From positions 62,001 through 126,000 of the forward strand of contig NZ_CAJHAZ010000002.1 of the NCBI RefSeq assembly GCF_904846525.1: a DNA stretch of 64,000 nucleotides. The letters run 5' to 3'. Positions 14,879 through 21,404 of this stretch are shown one piece after another; position 1 is the first letter of the stretch, and each line of letters opens with the position of its first letter. A program made the translations under genes and the position numbers. Below the pieces are notes generated by a model, which was not told the DNA's origin, searched no databases, and was given only the letters and a program-made list of their open reading frames with translations. This DNA comes from Psychrobacter sp. 1044. GTDB lineage: Bacteria > Pseudomonadota > Gammaproteobacteria > Pseudomonadales > Moraxellaceae.

Positions 14879-15793
14879 ATGGCACAACAAGTGTACTGCA
14901 GTAACTGCAACTCGGTAACTACCCCCAAACCTTCAGGTAGTGTAATAATTACTGTTATATTGATATTTTTCTACATCATACCAGGCATAATCTATGAGAT
15001 TTGGCGTGGAAAAAACAAAAGGTGTGGACAGTGTGGTAGCCCATCCATCATGCCCCTACACTCACCCGCCGCGCAACAAGCGATGCAGCGGCAGCAAGTA
15101 CCTATGCAGAACGATAGAGCAGATTATGAAAACCTAATGCACGAATTAAACGCTTGGAAATCGCAGTCTGCTCCCAAACCGGTTGTTGAGCATGCGCCTA
15201 CACTACCGCCCGAATTACCACCCGCAGAAACCTTTGCTATTGAGCAAAATATCAATGGTGGCTTAATCGAGTTCTTCGGACTACAAAGGTGGTACCAAGC
15301 TACTTTTAACGATGAGCAAAAGCACAGATTAGAAGATCGCTTTGGCACTGTGTCTGGCAACAAACTAGCTTCAGGCCCAGTACACTTTAAGTTTGCCAAT
15401 GTAGATGTTTTGCAGTTTCTATATGATCTTGAAGAAAAGCTTAAGCCGCAAGAATTCAGCGATGTTTATAAGTTGGTAGATGAGCAGTATAAGATAGAAG
15501 CAGGTAAGTTCTGTAAGATTGATAATAATAGATGGGATAATGAAAAATATTATAAATCTTGGTTTGCTCTGATGAAATATAGAATTGATGCGCTTAGTAA
15601 GCTAAAGAATGACAGCTATTTTAAACAAGGTCAGTTTGATGTCATTGAATATGATTTAGCTACTCAACCTTGTTTAGATATTAGTGGTAAGGGTTTTAAT
15701 ATCTTGAATGGCGACTTAGATCGCGCATTTGATAAGCACTTTTTTGAGCCTATAGAGGGCTGCCGATGCACTGTGCGAGGTTATAGAGATTAA
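14879..15793 (+). CDS. Zinc-ribbon membrane protein, prophage cargo
   Basis: 304 residues. A split zinc ribbon (CSNC at 7-10 and CGQC at 49-52) brackets one hydrophobic helix (about 21-40, GSVIITVILIFFYIIPGII). A Pro/Gln-rich linker (about 60-115) leads to a helical C-terminal domain (ALMKYRIDALSKLKN, FDVIEYDLATQPCLDISG). There is no strong ribosome site before the ATG. It has its own insulating terminators on both sides. The domain order (ribbon, membrane, linker, cytosolic domain) fits a sensor or exclusion protein, but no family is recognised. Confidence 0.6.
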   Translation: MAQQVYCSNCNSVTTPKPSGSVIITVILIFFYIIPGIIYEIWRGKNKRCGQCGSPSIMPLHSPAAQQAMQRQQVPMQNDRADYENLMHELNAWKSQSAPKPVVEHAPTLPPELPPAETFAIEQNINGGLIEFFGLQRWYQATFNDEQKHRLEDRFGTVSGNKLASGPVHFKFANVDVLQFLYDLEEKLKPQEFSDVYKLVDEQYKIEAGKFCKIDNNRWDNEKYYKSWFALMKYRIDALSKLKNDSYFKQGQFDVIEYDLATQPCLDISGKGFNILNGDLDRAFDKHFFEPIEGCRCTVRGYRD

Positions 15794-15810
15794 AAACTTA
15801 TGTATTACTA

Positions 15811-15834
15811 AACCGCCCTAGTGGCGGTTTTTTT
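15811..15834 (+). terminator. Intrinsic terminator after the zinc-ribbon gene
   Basis: AACCGCC (15811-15817), loop CTAGT, GGCGGTT (15823-15829), then a T-run. It is a clean hairpin that separates the cargo gene from the leftward promoter. Confidence 0.8.
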
Positions 15835-15850
15835 ATGTCTGATAAATTAT

Positions 15851-15908
15851 AGGTAAGTTTTCTTACTTTCCTTCTTGACATAAAAGGTAAGTTAAGTTAC
15901 TTTATATA
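15851..15908 (+). promoter_or_regulatory. OL-like operators and leftward early promoter
   Basis: Two 18-bp operators: AGGTAAGTTTTCTTACTT (15851-15868) and AGGTAAGTTAAGTTACTT (15885-15902), matching those at 10713-10778. A promoter overlaps them: TTGACA (15875-15880), 17-bp spacer, TACTTT (15898-15903). The second operator covers the spacer and -10 box, so repressor binding would exclude polymerase. The promoter would drive the recombination operon from 16021 onward. Confidence 0.82.
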
Positions 15909-15960
15909 CATCGCAACAAACAACGCAAACGATGCAAGCGATACCAAATTTCAGACAATA

Positions 15961-15997
15961 AAAAGCCCTGATATCCGACCAAAGAGACAGGGCTTTT
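15961..15997 (+). other. Hairpin in the leader of the early operon
   Basis: AAAAGCCCTG (15961-15970) pairs perfectly with CAGGGCTTTT (15988-15997) over 10 bp with a 17-nt loop. It lies between the leftward promoter and the first gene. The T-run is short, so it may be a terminator controlled by antitermination, as at lambda tL1, or an mRNA stabiliser. Confidence 0.5.
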
Positions 15998-16020
15998 AAC
16001 TCTCAAGGAGTGAAAGGATT

Positions 16021-16299
16021 ATGGCACAACATTTCGCACTACTCAACCAAATAAAGTCAGGCGGCGCACATATCGCCGCAGGACTGGCGGTAGGTATGTC
16101 TATCGTCATGGTTGGCAACATCACTGGCTGCAATAGCTTTCTAGTTACGCAGGCTGAGCAAGACGTAGCGACATCAACGCTTGAGCCGCGCATCAACTCA
16201 ATCGATAGTCCTGAGCTTATAGAGTTCAGAAAGCAGAACGCTCACGCCAATCAAAAACTCGCTGAAATGCGCTTATACGCTGCTGGAGGCAACCCATGA
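16021..16299 (+). CDS. Hypothetical protein, first gene of early operon
   Basis: 92 residues with one hydrophobic segment (about 15-37, GGAHIAAGLAVGMSIVMVGN, ending ITGC) that could be a membrane helix or a lipoprotein-like signal, followed by a polar helix (ELIEFRKQNAHANQKLAEMR). AAGGA lies just before the ATG. It overlaps the next gene by 4 nt. First genes after a leftward promoter are often small regulators, but no known family fits. Confidence 0.55.
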   Translation: MAQHFALLNQIKSGGAHIAAGLAVGMSIVMVGNITGCNSFLVTQAEQDVATSTLEPRINSIDSPELIEFRKQNAHANQKLAEMRLYAAGGNP

Positions 16300-16964
16300 A
16301 CTTACATATCAAGTTAAACCTTAACTCAGTACGCAAATATCCAGATGGTACGTTTGGTGCCCAGGTGATTACATCGGATGCAGATGACAACTATGCATTC
16401 TACGCCTGCAAAGTTAAACGCACTGCTCCATTTGAAGTAGAACTTGATCGCAGTAATGTCCATGAGTTCATCGATAGCCGCTGGCAGACTGCCACTGTCA
16501 ATGATGCCCTAGCCAAGCAGCTGACAAGTTCGATGCGTAGGTTTGTATCGTCATATGCTCACCTCTTCACTAAAGACGTTTCTGAAGGCAGAGACGGAAA
16601 GCTGTTCGGAATGTGGACTGATGCAGTTGTCTCTATTGCTGATAAGAGTGGCAAGCATAAGTTAAAAGTCGGCGACAAAATCTTTGAATCTAAAGACACT
16701 ATTTCTCTTTTAGGTAATAGTCAAAATGTAATCGAGTACCGCTTAATTGGAGACTCACTTCGCATTCTTAGACTTAACTTAGCCGATGATCCCTACTTAG
16801 CAAAACGTCTGCAAAAGCAGTTTGATGTTGCTAAAGAAAGATATGAGCGTGTTAGGAACAGCAGACCAATCGGTGGTGGTTCTTGGGCAGACAATCAAAA
16901 TGCGCGTAAAGAGTTTGGTAAGTCTCGTTACGACCACCGCGAACTGCAAAGGAGTCGAGCATGA
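16296..16964 (+). CDS. Hypothetical phage early protein
   Basis: 222 residues, soluble and basic at the C terminus (YERVRNSRPIGGGSW, RYDHRELQRSRA). The body is beta-rich with YPDGTFGAQVITSDADDNYA and DKIFESKDTISLLGN. It overlaps both neighbours by 4 nt, so it belongs to a coupled operon with the recombination genes. No family is recognised. The basic tail suggests DNA or RNA contact. Confidence 0.55.
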   Translation: MNLHIKLNLNSVRKYPDGTFGAQVITSDADDNYAFYACKVKRTAPFEVELDRSNVHEFIDSRWQTATVNDALAKQLTSSMRRFVSSYAHLFTKDVSEGRDGKLFGMWTDAVVSIADKSGKHKLKVGDKIFESKDTISLLGNSQNVIEYRLIGDSLRILRLNLADDPYLAKRLQKQFDVAKERYERVRNSRPIGGGSWADNQNARKEFGKSRYDHRELQRSRA

Positions 16965-17302
16965 ATACCAGAATTAGCTTTAAAACAATGACCGATGCAG
17001 AGCTTATCGATGAAGATCTTGATTGTGACGACGGCAGCTTGGCTCACACTCTTGCAGACCGACTAGACGCACTGCCAATTCATGACGGCATTGTTCATGT
17101 CGATGATAAGGATTGTGGTAGTTGCGACGATCTCAAAAACGAAATTCATCATCTTGAATATGAGGTTTCTCGCTTGGAGAATAATTTGGAGGAATTAGAC
17201 ATCGACACTTTGATCGCTGGTGCAAAGAGAGCACGCGAAGCGGTCAAGCAAGCAAATGACAAGGTTAACTACTTGTTTGGGCTGGGAGGTAGCGATGAAT
17301 AA
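16961..17302 (+). CDS. Hypothetical acidic coiled-coil protein
   Basis: 113 residues, strongly acidic. The N-terminal block TMTDAELIDEDLDCDDGS is followed by a coiled-coil stretch (LKNEIHHLEYEVSRLENNLE) and a second helix (AKRAREAVKQANDKVNYLFG). It contains a short CGSCDD motif. It overlaps the previous gene by 4 nt and the next by 8 nt. No family is recognised. The acidic composition could mimic DNA, but this is speculation. Confidence 0.5.
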   Translation: MNTRISFKTMTDAELIDEDLDCDDGSLAHTLADRLDALPIHDGIVHVDDKDCGSCDDLKNEIHHLEYEVSRLENNLEELDIDTLIAGAKRAREAVKQANDKVNYLFGLGGSDE

Positions 17303-17513
17303 TCTCAGACACAGAGCAGCGATGGCGATACTCGCAAAGCTTGGCACTCAGTCACTTGTACCAATACGCGCAAGTGACCTAACTTCTAAGCCAGTGCCAA
17401 ATTACAACCATGGTCAAAAATCTATCATATTTTTTGATCCAACCGATGCAGAGCTTGACGCGATTTACAGTGGCAAGCTCTCAGGTAGCGGCAAGTTAGG
17501 AGGAAGCATCTAA
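17295..17513 (+). CDS. Small hypothetical phage protein
   Basis: 72 residues from the ATG at 17295, which lies inside the end of the previous gene and follows GGAGG. It starts MNNLRHRAAMAILAKLG and ends with a Gly/Ser-rich tail (YSGKLSGSGKLGGSI). A longer in-frame start at 17220 is rejected because it would overlap 83 nt of a real gene. It meets the ATPase gene as TAATG. Confidence 0.5.
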   Translation: MNNLRHRAAMAILAKLGTQSLVPIRASDLTSKPVPNYNHGQKSIIFFDPTDAELDAIYSGKLSGSGKLGGSI

Positions 17514-18421
17514 TGGCACGTTTCACTAAAGCAGAACGTAAGAAGGCGAAGCTACGGCTTGCACTTGCTGGTGTATCAGGTTGTGGTAAAACTTATAGCG
17601 CTCTACGCATAGCAAAAGGTATGGGCGGTAAGATTGCAGTGATTGATACAGAAAATGATTCATCTAGCCTTTATTCCAGTGAGTTTGATTTTTCCTCAAT
17701 TAATTTAAGCGATCATAGTCCTGAGAGTTATATCAGAGCAATGAATGATGCTGCTCGAGAAGGCTTTGATATCGTAATTATTGACAGTCTTAGCCATGTT
17801 TGGACATTCTGTAAAGCAGAAGTAGATAAGGTTGCAGAGAAAACTTTTAAAGGTAATTCATGGGCCGCTTGGAGCAAGGTTACACCAAGATATGATGCGC
17901 TTATTCAATGCCTTATCCAAAGCGATGTTCATGTTATAACCACCATGCGAGCTAAAACAGAGACAGCTCAGATTGAAGTTAACGGCCGTAAAAAAGTAGT
18001 TAAGCTTGGCATGAAAACAGAAATGCGCGACGGCATTGAGTTTGAGTTTACTACTGTAATTGATATCGATCATGAAACTAATGGTGCGTCAGTCAGCAAG
18101 GATCGCACCCATGTTTTCAGAGGTCGTGAACACTTGGTGCTCGATGAAGGTATTGGCGAGGCGCTAATGACGTGGCTTATGGATGGTGTTGAGGAAGCGC
18201 TATTAAACCCTGAGCAGATAAACACCATAGGTAATATGATTTTAAAAATAACGCATAAAGGTGCCTTAGCTAAGGTAAAAGCTGCTTACCCAGATATATC
18301 CAAAATACCTGCTAAAAATTACGACTTGGTGTCAGATAAATTGATAGGTCTTATTGATTGGCAAGCAACACAGCAACCGCCAAGCCAACCTGTACATCAA
18401 AACCAACAACAAACGGCGTAA
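17513..18421 (+). CDS. Sak4-like RecA-fold ATPase (AAA_24)
   Basis: 302 residues. Walker A GVSGCGKTYS (about 20-29), Walker B FDIVIIDSLSH, a conserved NSWAAWSKVTPRYDAL segment and HVITTMRAKTE (sensor region). These fit the AAA_24/Sak4 group of phage recombination ATPases, which anneal or exchange single strands and work with an SSB. The next gene is an SSB, the expected partner. AGGAGG lies 6 nt before the ATG, and the start overlaps the previous stop (TAATG). A general phage NTP-binding protein is the alternative. Confidence 0.8.
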   Translation: MARFTKAERKKAKLRLALAGVSGCGKTYSALRIAKGMGGKIAVIDTENDSSSLYSSEFDFSSINLSDHSPESYIRAMNDAAREGFDIVIIDSLSHVWTFCKAEVDKVAEKTFKGNSWAAWSKVTPRYDALIQCLIQSDVHVITTMRAKTETAQIEVNGRKKVVKLGMKTEMRDGIEFEFTTVIDIDHETNGASVSKDRTHVFRGREHLVLDEGIGEALMTWLMDGVEEALLNPEQINTIGNMILKITHKGALAKVKAAYPDISKIPAKNYDLVSDKLIGLIDWQATQQPPSQPVHQNQQQTA

Positions 18422-18440
18422 GCCATAAAAGGAGCGCTGT

Positions 18441-19004
18441 ATGCGTGGAGTTAATAAAGTCTTAATTATTGGCAATTTAGGCGCTGATCCTGAGCACCGC
18501 CAATTCGATGGTGGCGGCAGTGTGACGAATATATCGGTTGCAACTTCTGAACAATGGACCGACAAACAGTCTGGTGAGAAACGCGAATCTACTGAGTGGC
18601 ACCGTATCTCTCTATTTAATCGCCTTAGTGAAGTTGCAGCACAGTATCTTCGCAAAGGGTCGAAGGTATATATCGAAGGTCAGCTAAAGACTCGCAAGTA
18701 TCAGGCTGACGATGGCACTGACCGCTATGTGACCGAGATAAGAGCTCATCAAATGCAAATGCTTGACGGTGCTGGTGATAACAATCAGCAAGGCAGTTAC
18801 AGCAAACCAGCGCAGCAAAATAATCAGCAAGGTTTTCAAAACAACATGAGTAACCAAGGCTCTACAAAGCAACAAGGCGGTGGGCAGCAGCATAATAACG
18901 CACCCAACAACGTGCAAGCGAATAATCAGAAGCAATCAAGCACGCCACCTGGTCCAGTAGATGATGATATTCCGTTCGCACCATTCTATGACGGTCAGCT
19001 TTAA
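18441..19004 (+). CDS. ssb: Phage single-stranded DNA-binding protein
   Basis: 187 residues. The OB-fold domain (1-110) starts [20 protein letters not shown] and contains the SSB marks [20 protein letters not shown] and [20 protein letters not shown] Gln/Asn/Gly-rich linker follows, then the acidic tip DDDIPFAPF, close to the host consensus DDDIPF that binds partner proteins. It lies 19 nt after the Sak4-like gene, with GGAG before the ATG, so the pair is likely functional in recombination. Confidence 0.95.
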   Translation: MRGVNKVLIIGNLGADPEHRQFDGGGSVTNISVATSEQWTDKQSGEKRESTEWHRISLFNRLSEVAAQYLRKGSKVYIEGQLKTRKYQADDGTDRYVTEIRAHQMQMLDGAGDNNQQGSYSKPAQQNNQQGFQNNMSNQGSTKQQGGGQQHNNAPNNVQANNQKQSSTPPGPVDDDIPFAPFYDGQL

Positions 19005-19064
19005 CATAATCATATAAACGGTCTGGGCAAATCATCGCTCAGACCAACCATTAAGGATCAGCGT

Positions 19065-19583
19065 ATGTTGAGACTAAATAACAGCTCAGTAGCACGAGAG
19101 TCGTCCAATGGCATTAATACAGTGCGAATGTATGCTGTATTCGATGATGTGACCAAATCAGGCCGTATCAAGTGTAAAAACGCACAGCGCTTTGCTATCG
19201 AAGACAACTTGCTGATGCTAAACGGTACAAAGCATCTCTTAGTTGAGCCAGTAGACTTAAACGCCGACCCTGAAGACTTGATTCAATACTTTGATGCTCG
19301 GTTTAGTAGTGTTCAGCCAGATATTTTTTTAGAGCCGCCATTGTCAAGAGGTGGCATCCAAGTACCAAAATCTATTAAAGAGGTGCGTTGGGAATATTTA
19401 GACATGGCGTGGCGAGCAATCGATAAGGCTGGCACCGTTGCTTACTTTGAGCGTCGTCCAATCTTAGACAAGGCTGGTTACTGGGTTTCAGCAATCGAAG
19501 GCATTGTTGCTAGATACGGTAAGTCGCTATGCATCGCTGATAACTACCAGTGCAGTGTGCAAAATATAAATGATAAAGGATAA
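19065..19583 (+). CDS. Hypothetical phage early protein
   Basis: 172 residues, soluble. It begins with SSVARESSNGINTVRMYAVF and contains VRWEYLDMAWRAIDKAGTVA and KAGYWVSAIEGIVARYGKS. No family is recognised. Found right after ssb in the early operon, so a replication or recombination accessory is plausible but not shown. Confidence 0.5.
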   Translation: MLRLNNSSVARESSNGINTVRMYAVFDDVTKSGRIKCKNAQRFAIEDNLLMLNGTKHLLVEPVDLNADPEDLIQYFDARFSSVQPDIFLEPPLSRGGIQVPKSIKEVRWEYLDMAWRAIDKAGTVAYFERRPILDKAGYWVSAIEGIVARYGKSLCIADNYQCSVQNINDKG

Positions 19584-19588
19584 ATACT

Positions 19589-19708
19589 ATGACAACACGC
19601 ACAGAAGAAGAAATGACCGCCCTAGCCGCTGAGCTGCTAGAAATTGATTTGGGATTGCCAAGCGTGTGTGCTAGGTGTGGCCAAGAGTTGGAGAGTAAGC
19701 ATGGATAA
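19589..19708 (+). CDS. 39-residue CxxC microprotein
   Basis: 39 residues. An acidic amphipathic helix (TEEEMTALAAELLEIDLG) is followed by CARCGQELES, a half zinc knuckle with one CxxC. Its stop overlaps the next start by 8 nt, which supports a real gene in a coupled operon. The ATG at 19589 has AAAGGA about 9 nt upstream. No family is recognised. Confidence 0.45.
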   Translation: MTTRTEEEMTALAAELLEIDLGLPSVCARCGQELESKHG

Positions 19709-20258
19709 GTTTATCAAAGAAAGTGATTTTAACTGGCTAGACTTGGCTTTAAAAGATGGTTGCAGTGAGGGTCCTCACTTAGAGTACATCCACGTCGCCA
19801 ACGGCAATGCTTACGCTACAGACGGTCACCGTCTGCATGCTGCACCTTGCAAGCTACATGATGGTGTCTATTGTCGTTATGAGATTGCAAGAAGCTTGGA
19901 TAACAACACCATACCTCCAGTTGAAGCTGATGTTGAAATACCCGATGGATTTAAGCCGCAACTAGTCATGATTAACCAAGCAAGAAAAGCATTTAATCCA
20001 GCTAGTGAAGTAACTGCATCGGACTTTTACGTACAAAATGGTTTTTATGGTCAGTTAATGCCGAAAGACGGTAGTAATAGATTTCAGCGCATATATGTAC
20101 TAGAAGCACTGTTTGGTATGTCAACCAAAGGTGAAACTATCTTGCATACCTATACCGCTGATGATGGTGAAAACTTTATGTATGCCAATGACGGTGAGCG
20201 TTCGTTTGTTGTGATGGGTATGAAGCTAGATAAGGAGAATGATTGTGAGTACAACTGA
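19701..20258 (+). CDS. Phage protein with clamp-like ATDGHRL motif
   Basis: 185 residues from the ATG at 19701; a longer frame would overlap the preceding microgene. The segment VANGNAYATDGHRLHAAPCK closely resembles the DnaN sliding-clamp signature (ATDGHRL). Later, GFYGQLMPKDGSNRF and KGETILHTYTADDGENFMYAND look like repeated beta hairpins. At 185 residues it is half a bacterial clamp, so it could be a clamp-fold domain rather than a full processivity factor. The inference rests on one motif. Confidence 0.5.
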   Translation: MDKFIKESDFNWLDLALKDGCSEGPHLEYIHVANGNAYATDGHRLHAAPCKLHDGVYCRYEIARSLDNNTIPPVEADVEIPDGFKPQLVMINQARKAFNPASEVTASDFYVQNGFYGQLMPKDGSNRFQRIYVLEALFGMSTKGETILHTYTADDGENFMYANDGERSFVVMGMKLDKENDCEYN

Positions 20259-20817
20259 AATATACGGCTTTAAAGCTGATGGTTATGCAGAGTTTATTGG
20301 TGAAACACAAAACGCATGGCGTGGCGCTATGGCTGTTTGGACAGCCTTAGAAGAGAAGTATTTGGGATTGCTGCCATCGTCTATTGATGCTAATCATAGT
20401 TATTCCAGACTGATGTCAGTATTTAATACCGAAAAAGATACTCAAGCAATATGGGATTTAGCAAGGGATGAAAGACTGACGGATAGCGAACGAATTGTAC
20501 TCAAATCAACATTTGACTATCAGCTCTTTGAATCCAAAGATGTTGATAAGGTTGTAAGTGCATACAAAACGTTCGATGCCGATGCCAATTGCGATACAAC
20601 GCTCAAAGAGCAAGCAGAAATAATAGAGCAAAACAAAGATCGGTACATTGCTTTTGGCTTCAATCAAACCTCAGTCAATTCTGCGTTTTGGACTGAAGAT
20701 AGAAACACTTGCGAATGCGAATACTGCGAGCACTGTAAAGAAGACTATTACAATATCAACACTGAGTCAGATCACTTTTATCTCTCTGTTGACATAGATG
20801 AGGAGAAAAAACCATGA
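20245..20817 (+). CDS. Hypothetical phage early protein
   Basis: 190 residues from a GTG at 20245, chosen because AAGGAG lies 7 nt upstream; the ATG at 20239 is too close to that site. The start overlaps the previous gene. The protein is acidic. Features are WRGAMAVWTALEEKYLG, a helix of about 40 residues with LARDERLTDSERIVLKSTF, and a cysteine cluster CECEYCEHCKEDYY near the C terminus that could bind zinc. No family is recognised. Confidence 0.5.
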   Translation: MSTTEIYGFKADGYAEFIGETQNAWRGAMAVWTALEEKYLGLLPSSIDANHSYSRLMSVFNTEKDTQAIWDLARDERLTDSERIVLKSTFDYQLFESKDVDKVVSAYKTFDADANCDTTLKEQAEIIEQNKDRYIAFGFNQTSVNSAFWTEDRNTCECEYCEHCKEDYYNINTESDHFYLSVDIDEEKKP

Positions 20818-21008
20818 CAGGCATTTACTACACAACCAGCGATATCAAGCAAATATTTTGCTTTAAGAGCGACACAGCTCTAAAAGCTAAAATAAGAGAG
20901 GGTTTCTTGCCTGAGCCTGATTTGGAAGGTCGGCCCAACAAGTGGCTTAAAGTCAAAATTGACGACATAGTTGAAAAGCTAAATGATTACGAGAAAGATG
21001 AAGCGTAA
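20814..21008 (+). CDS. Excisionase-like small DNA-binding protein
   Basis: 64 residues with the layout of a MerR/AlpA-type winged helix: TTSDIKQIFCFKSDTALKAK (turn), EGFLPEPDLEGRPNKWLKV (wing), KIDDIVEKLNDYE. It overlaps the previous gene by 4 nt and is the last gene before the attachment site, the usual xis position. The fold could equally serve as a small regulator. No integrase lies between it and the tRNA fragment. Confidence 0.6.
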   Translation: MTGIYYTTSDIKQIFCFKSDTALKAKIREGFLPEPDLEGRPNKWLKVKIDDIVEKLNDYEKDEA

Positions 21009-21028
21009 CCGTGTTAGAATCCAAAAGC

Positions 21029-21166
21029 GGGATTCGAACTGGTATAAATTACTGAGCCAATTCAACGAATGGCGGTATCCATGACGGTATCGCCAATTAT
21101 AACAATAAATAAAATCATATAAATCAATATTTTACGTTTACAGTTCGAGTCCCTGTAGGCGCACCA
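21029..21166. other. Prophage attachment region with tRNA 3' end
   Basis: GTTCGAGTCCCTGTAGGCGC followed by ACCA (21143-21166) is the 3' end of a tRNA (T-loop, acceptor strand, CCA). The bases before it do not complete a T-stem and no 5' half is present, so this looks like the tRNA-derived att core left at one prophage end. The acceptor 3' strand implies a tRNA starting GCGCCTA. An inverted near-copy, GGGATTCGAACTG (21029-21041), matches CAGTTCGAGTCCC (21141-21153) at 12 of 13 positions and may be an arm or second core site. Confidence 0.75.
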
Positions 21167-21192
21167 TCAAACACTATCTTAATCCAACAAAC

Positions 21193-21224
21193 ACCCCCAT
21201 AAGCCTTACGCTGTGGGGTTTTTT
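21193..21224 (+). terminator. Terminator downstream of the tRNA fragment
   Basis: ACCCC (21193-21197) pairs with GGGGT (21215-21219), followed by a T-run to 21224. It is probably the native terminator of the tRNA in which the phage integrated. Confidence 0.5.
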
Positions 21225-21298
21225 GATGTCTTATCGCATCATAACATTGCATAACTGACGATGTATTTTCATACAGCATACCGTCAAAACACAAAAAA

Positions 21299-21333
21299 GC
21301 CTTTCAAGCTTTATATTTCATAGCTTGAAAGGC
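21299..21333. terminator. Strong bidirectional terminator at the prophage-host edge
   Basis: A perfect 12-bp stem, GCCTTTCAAGCT (21299-21310) with AGCTTGAAAGGC (21322-21333), an 11-nt loop, T-run after and A-run before. It serves the FAD dehydrogenase gene on the minus strand and the tRNA side on the plus strand. Confidence 0.85.
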
Positions 21334-21404
21334 TTTTTCGCTCGCATGCTTTTATCTAGGTAAGCGTTTTAATATTAGGATTTGCTTACCGTTTAGAGCC
21401 GCTC

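Noticed and set aside
21029-21166. Complete tRNA gene
   Set aside because: Only the T-loop and acceptor 3' strand are present; no 5' half, D-arm or anticodon arm can be folded.
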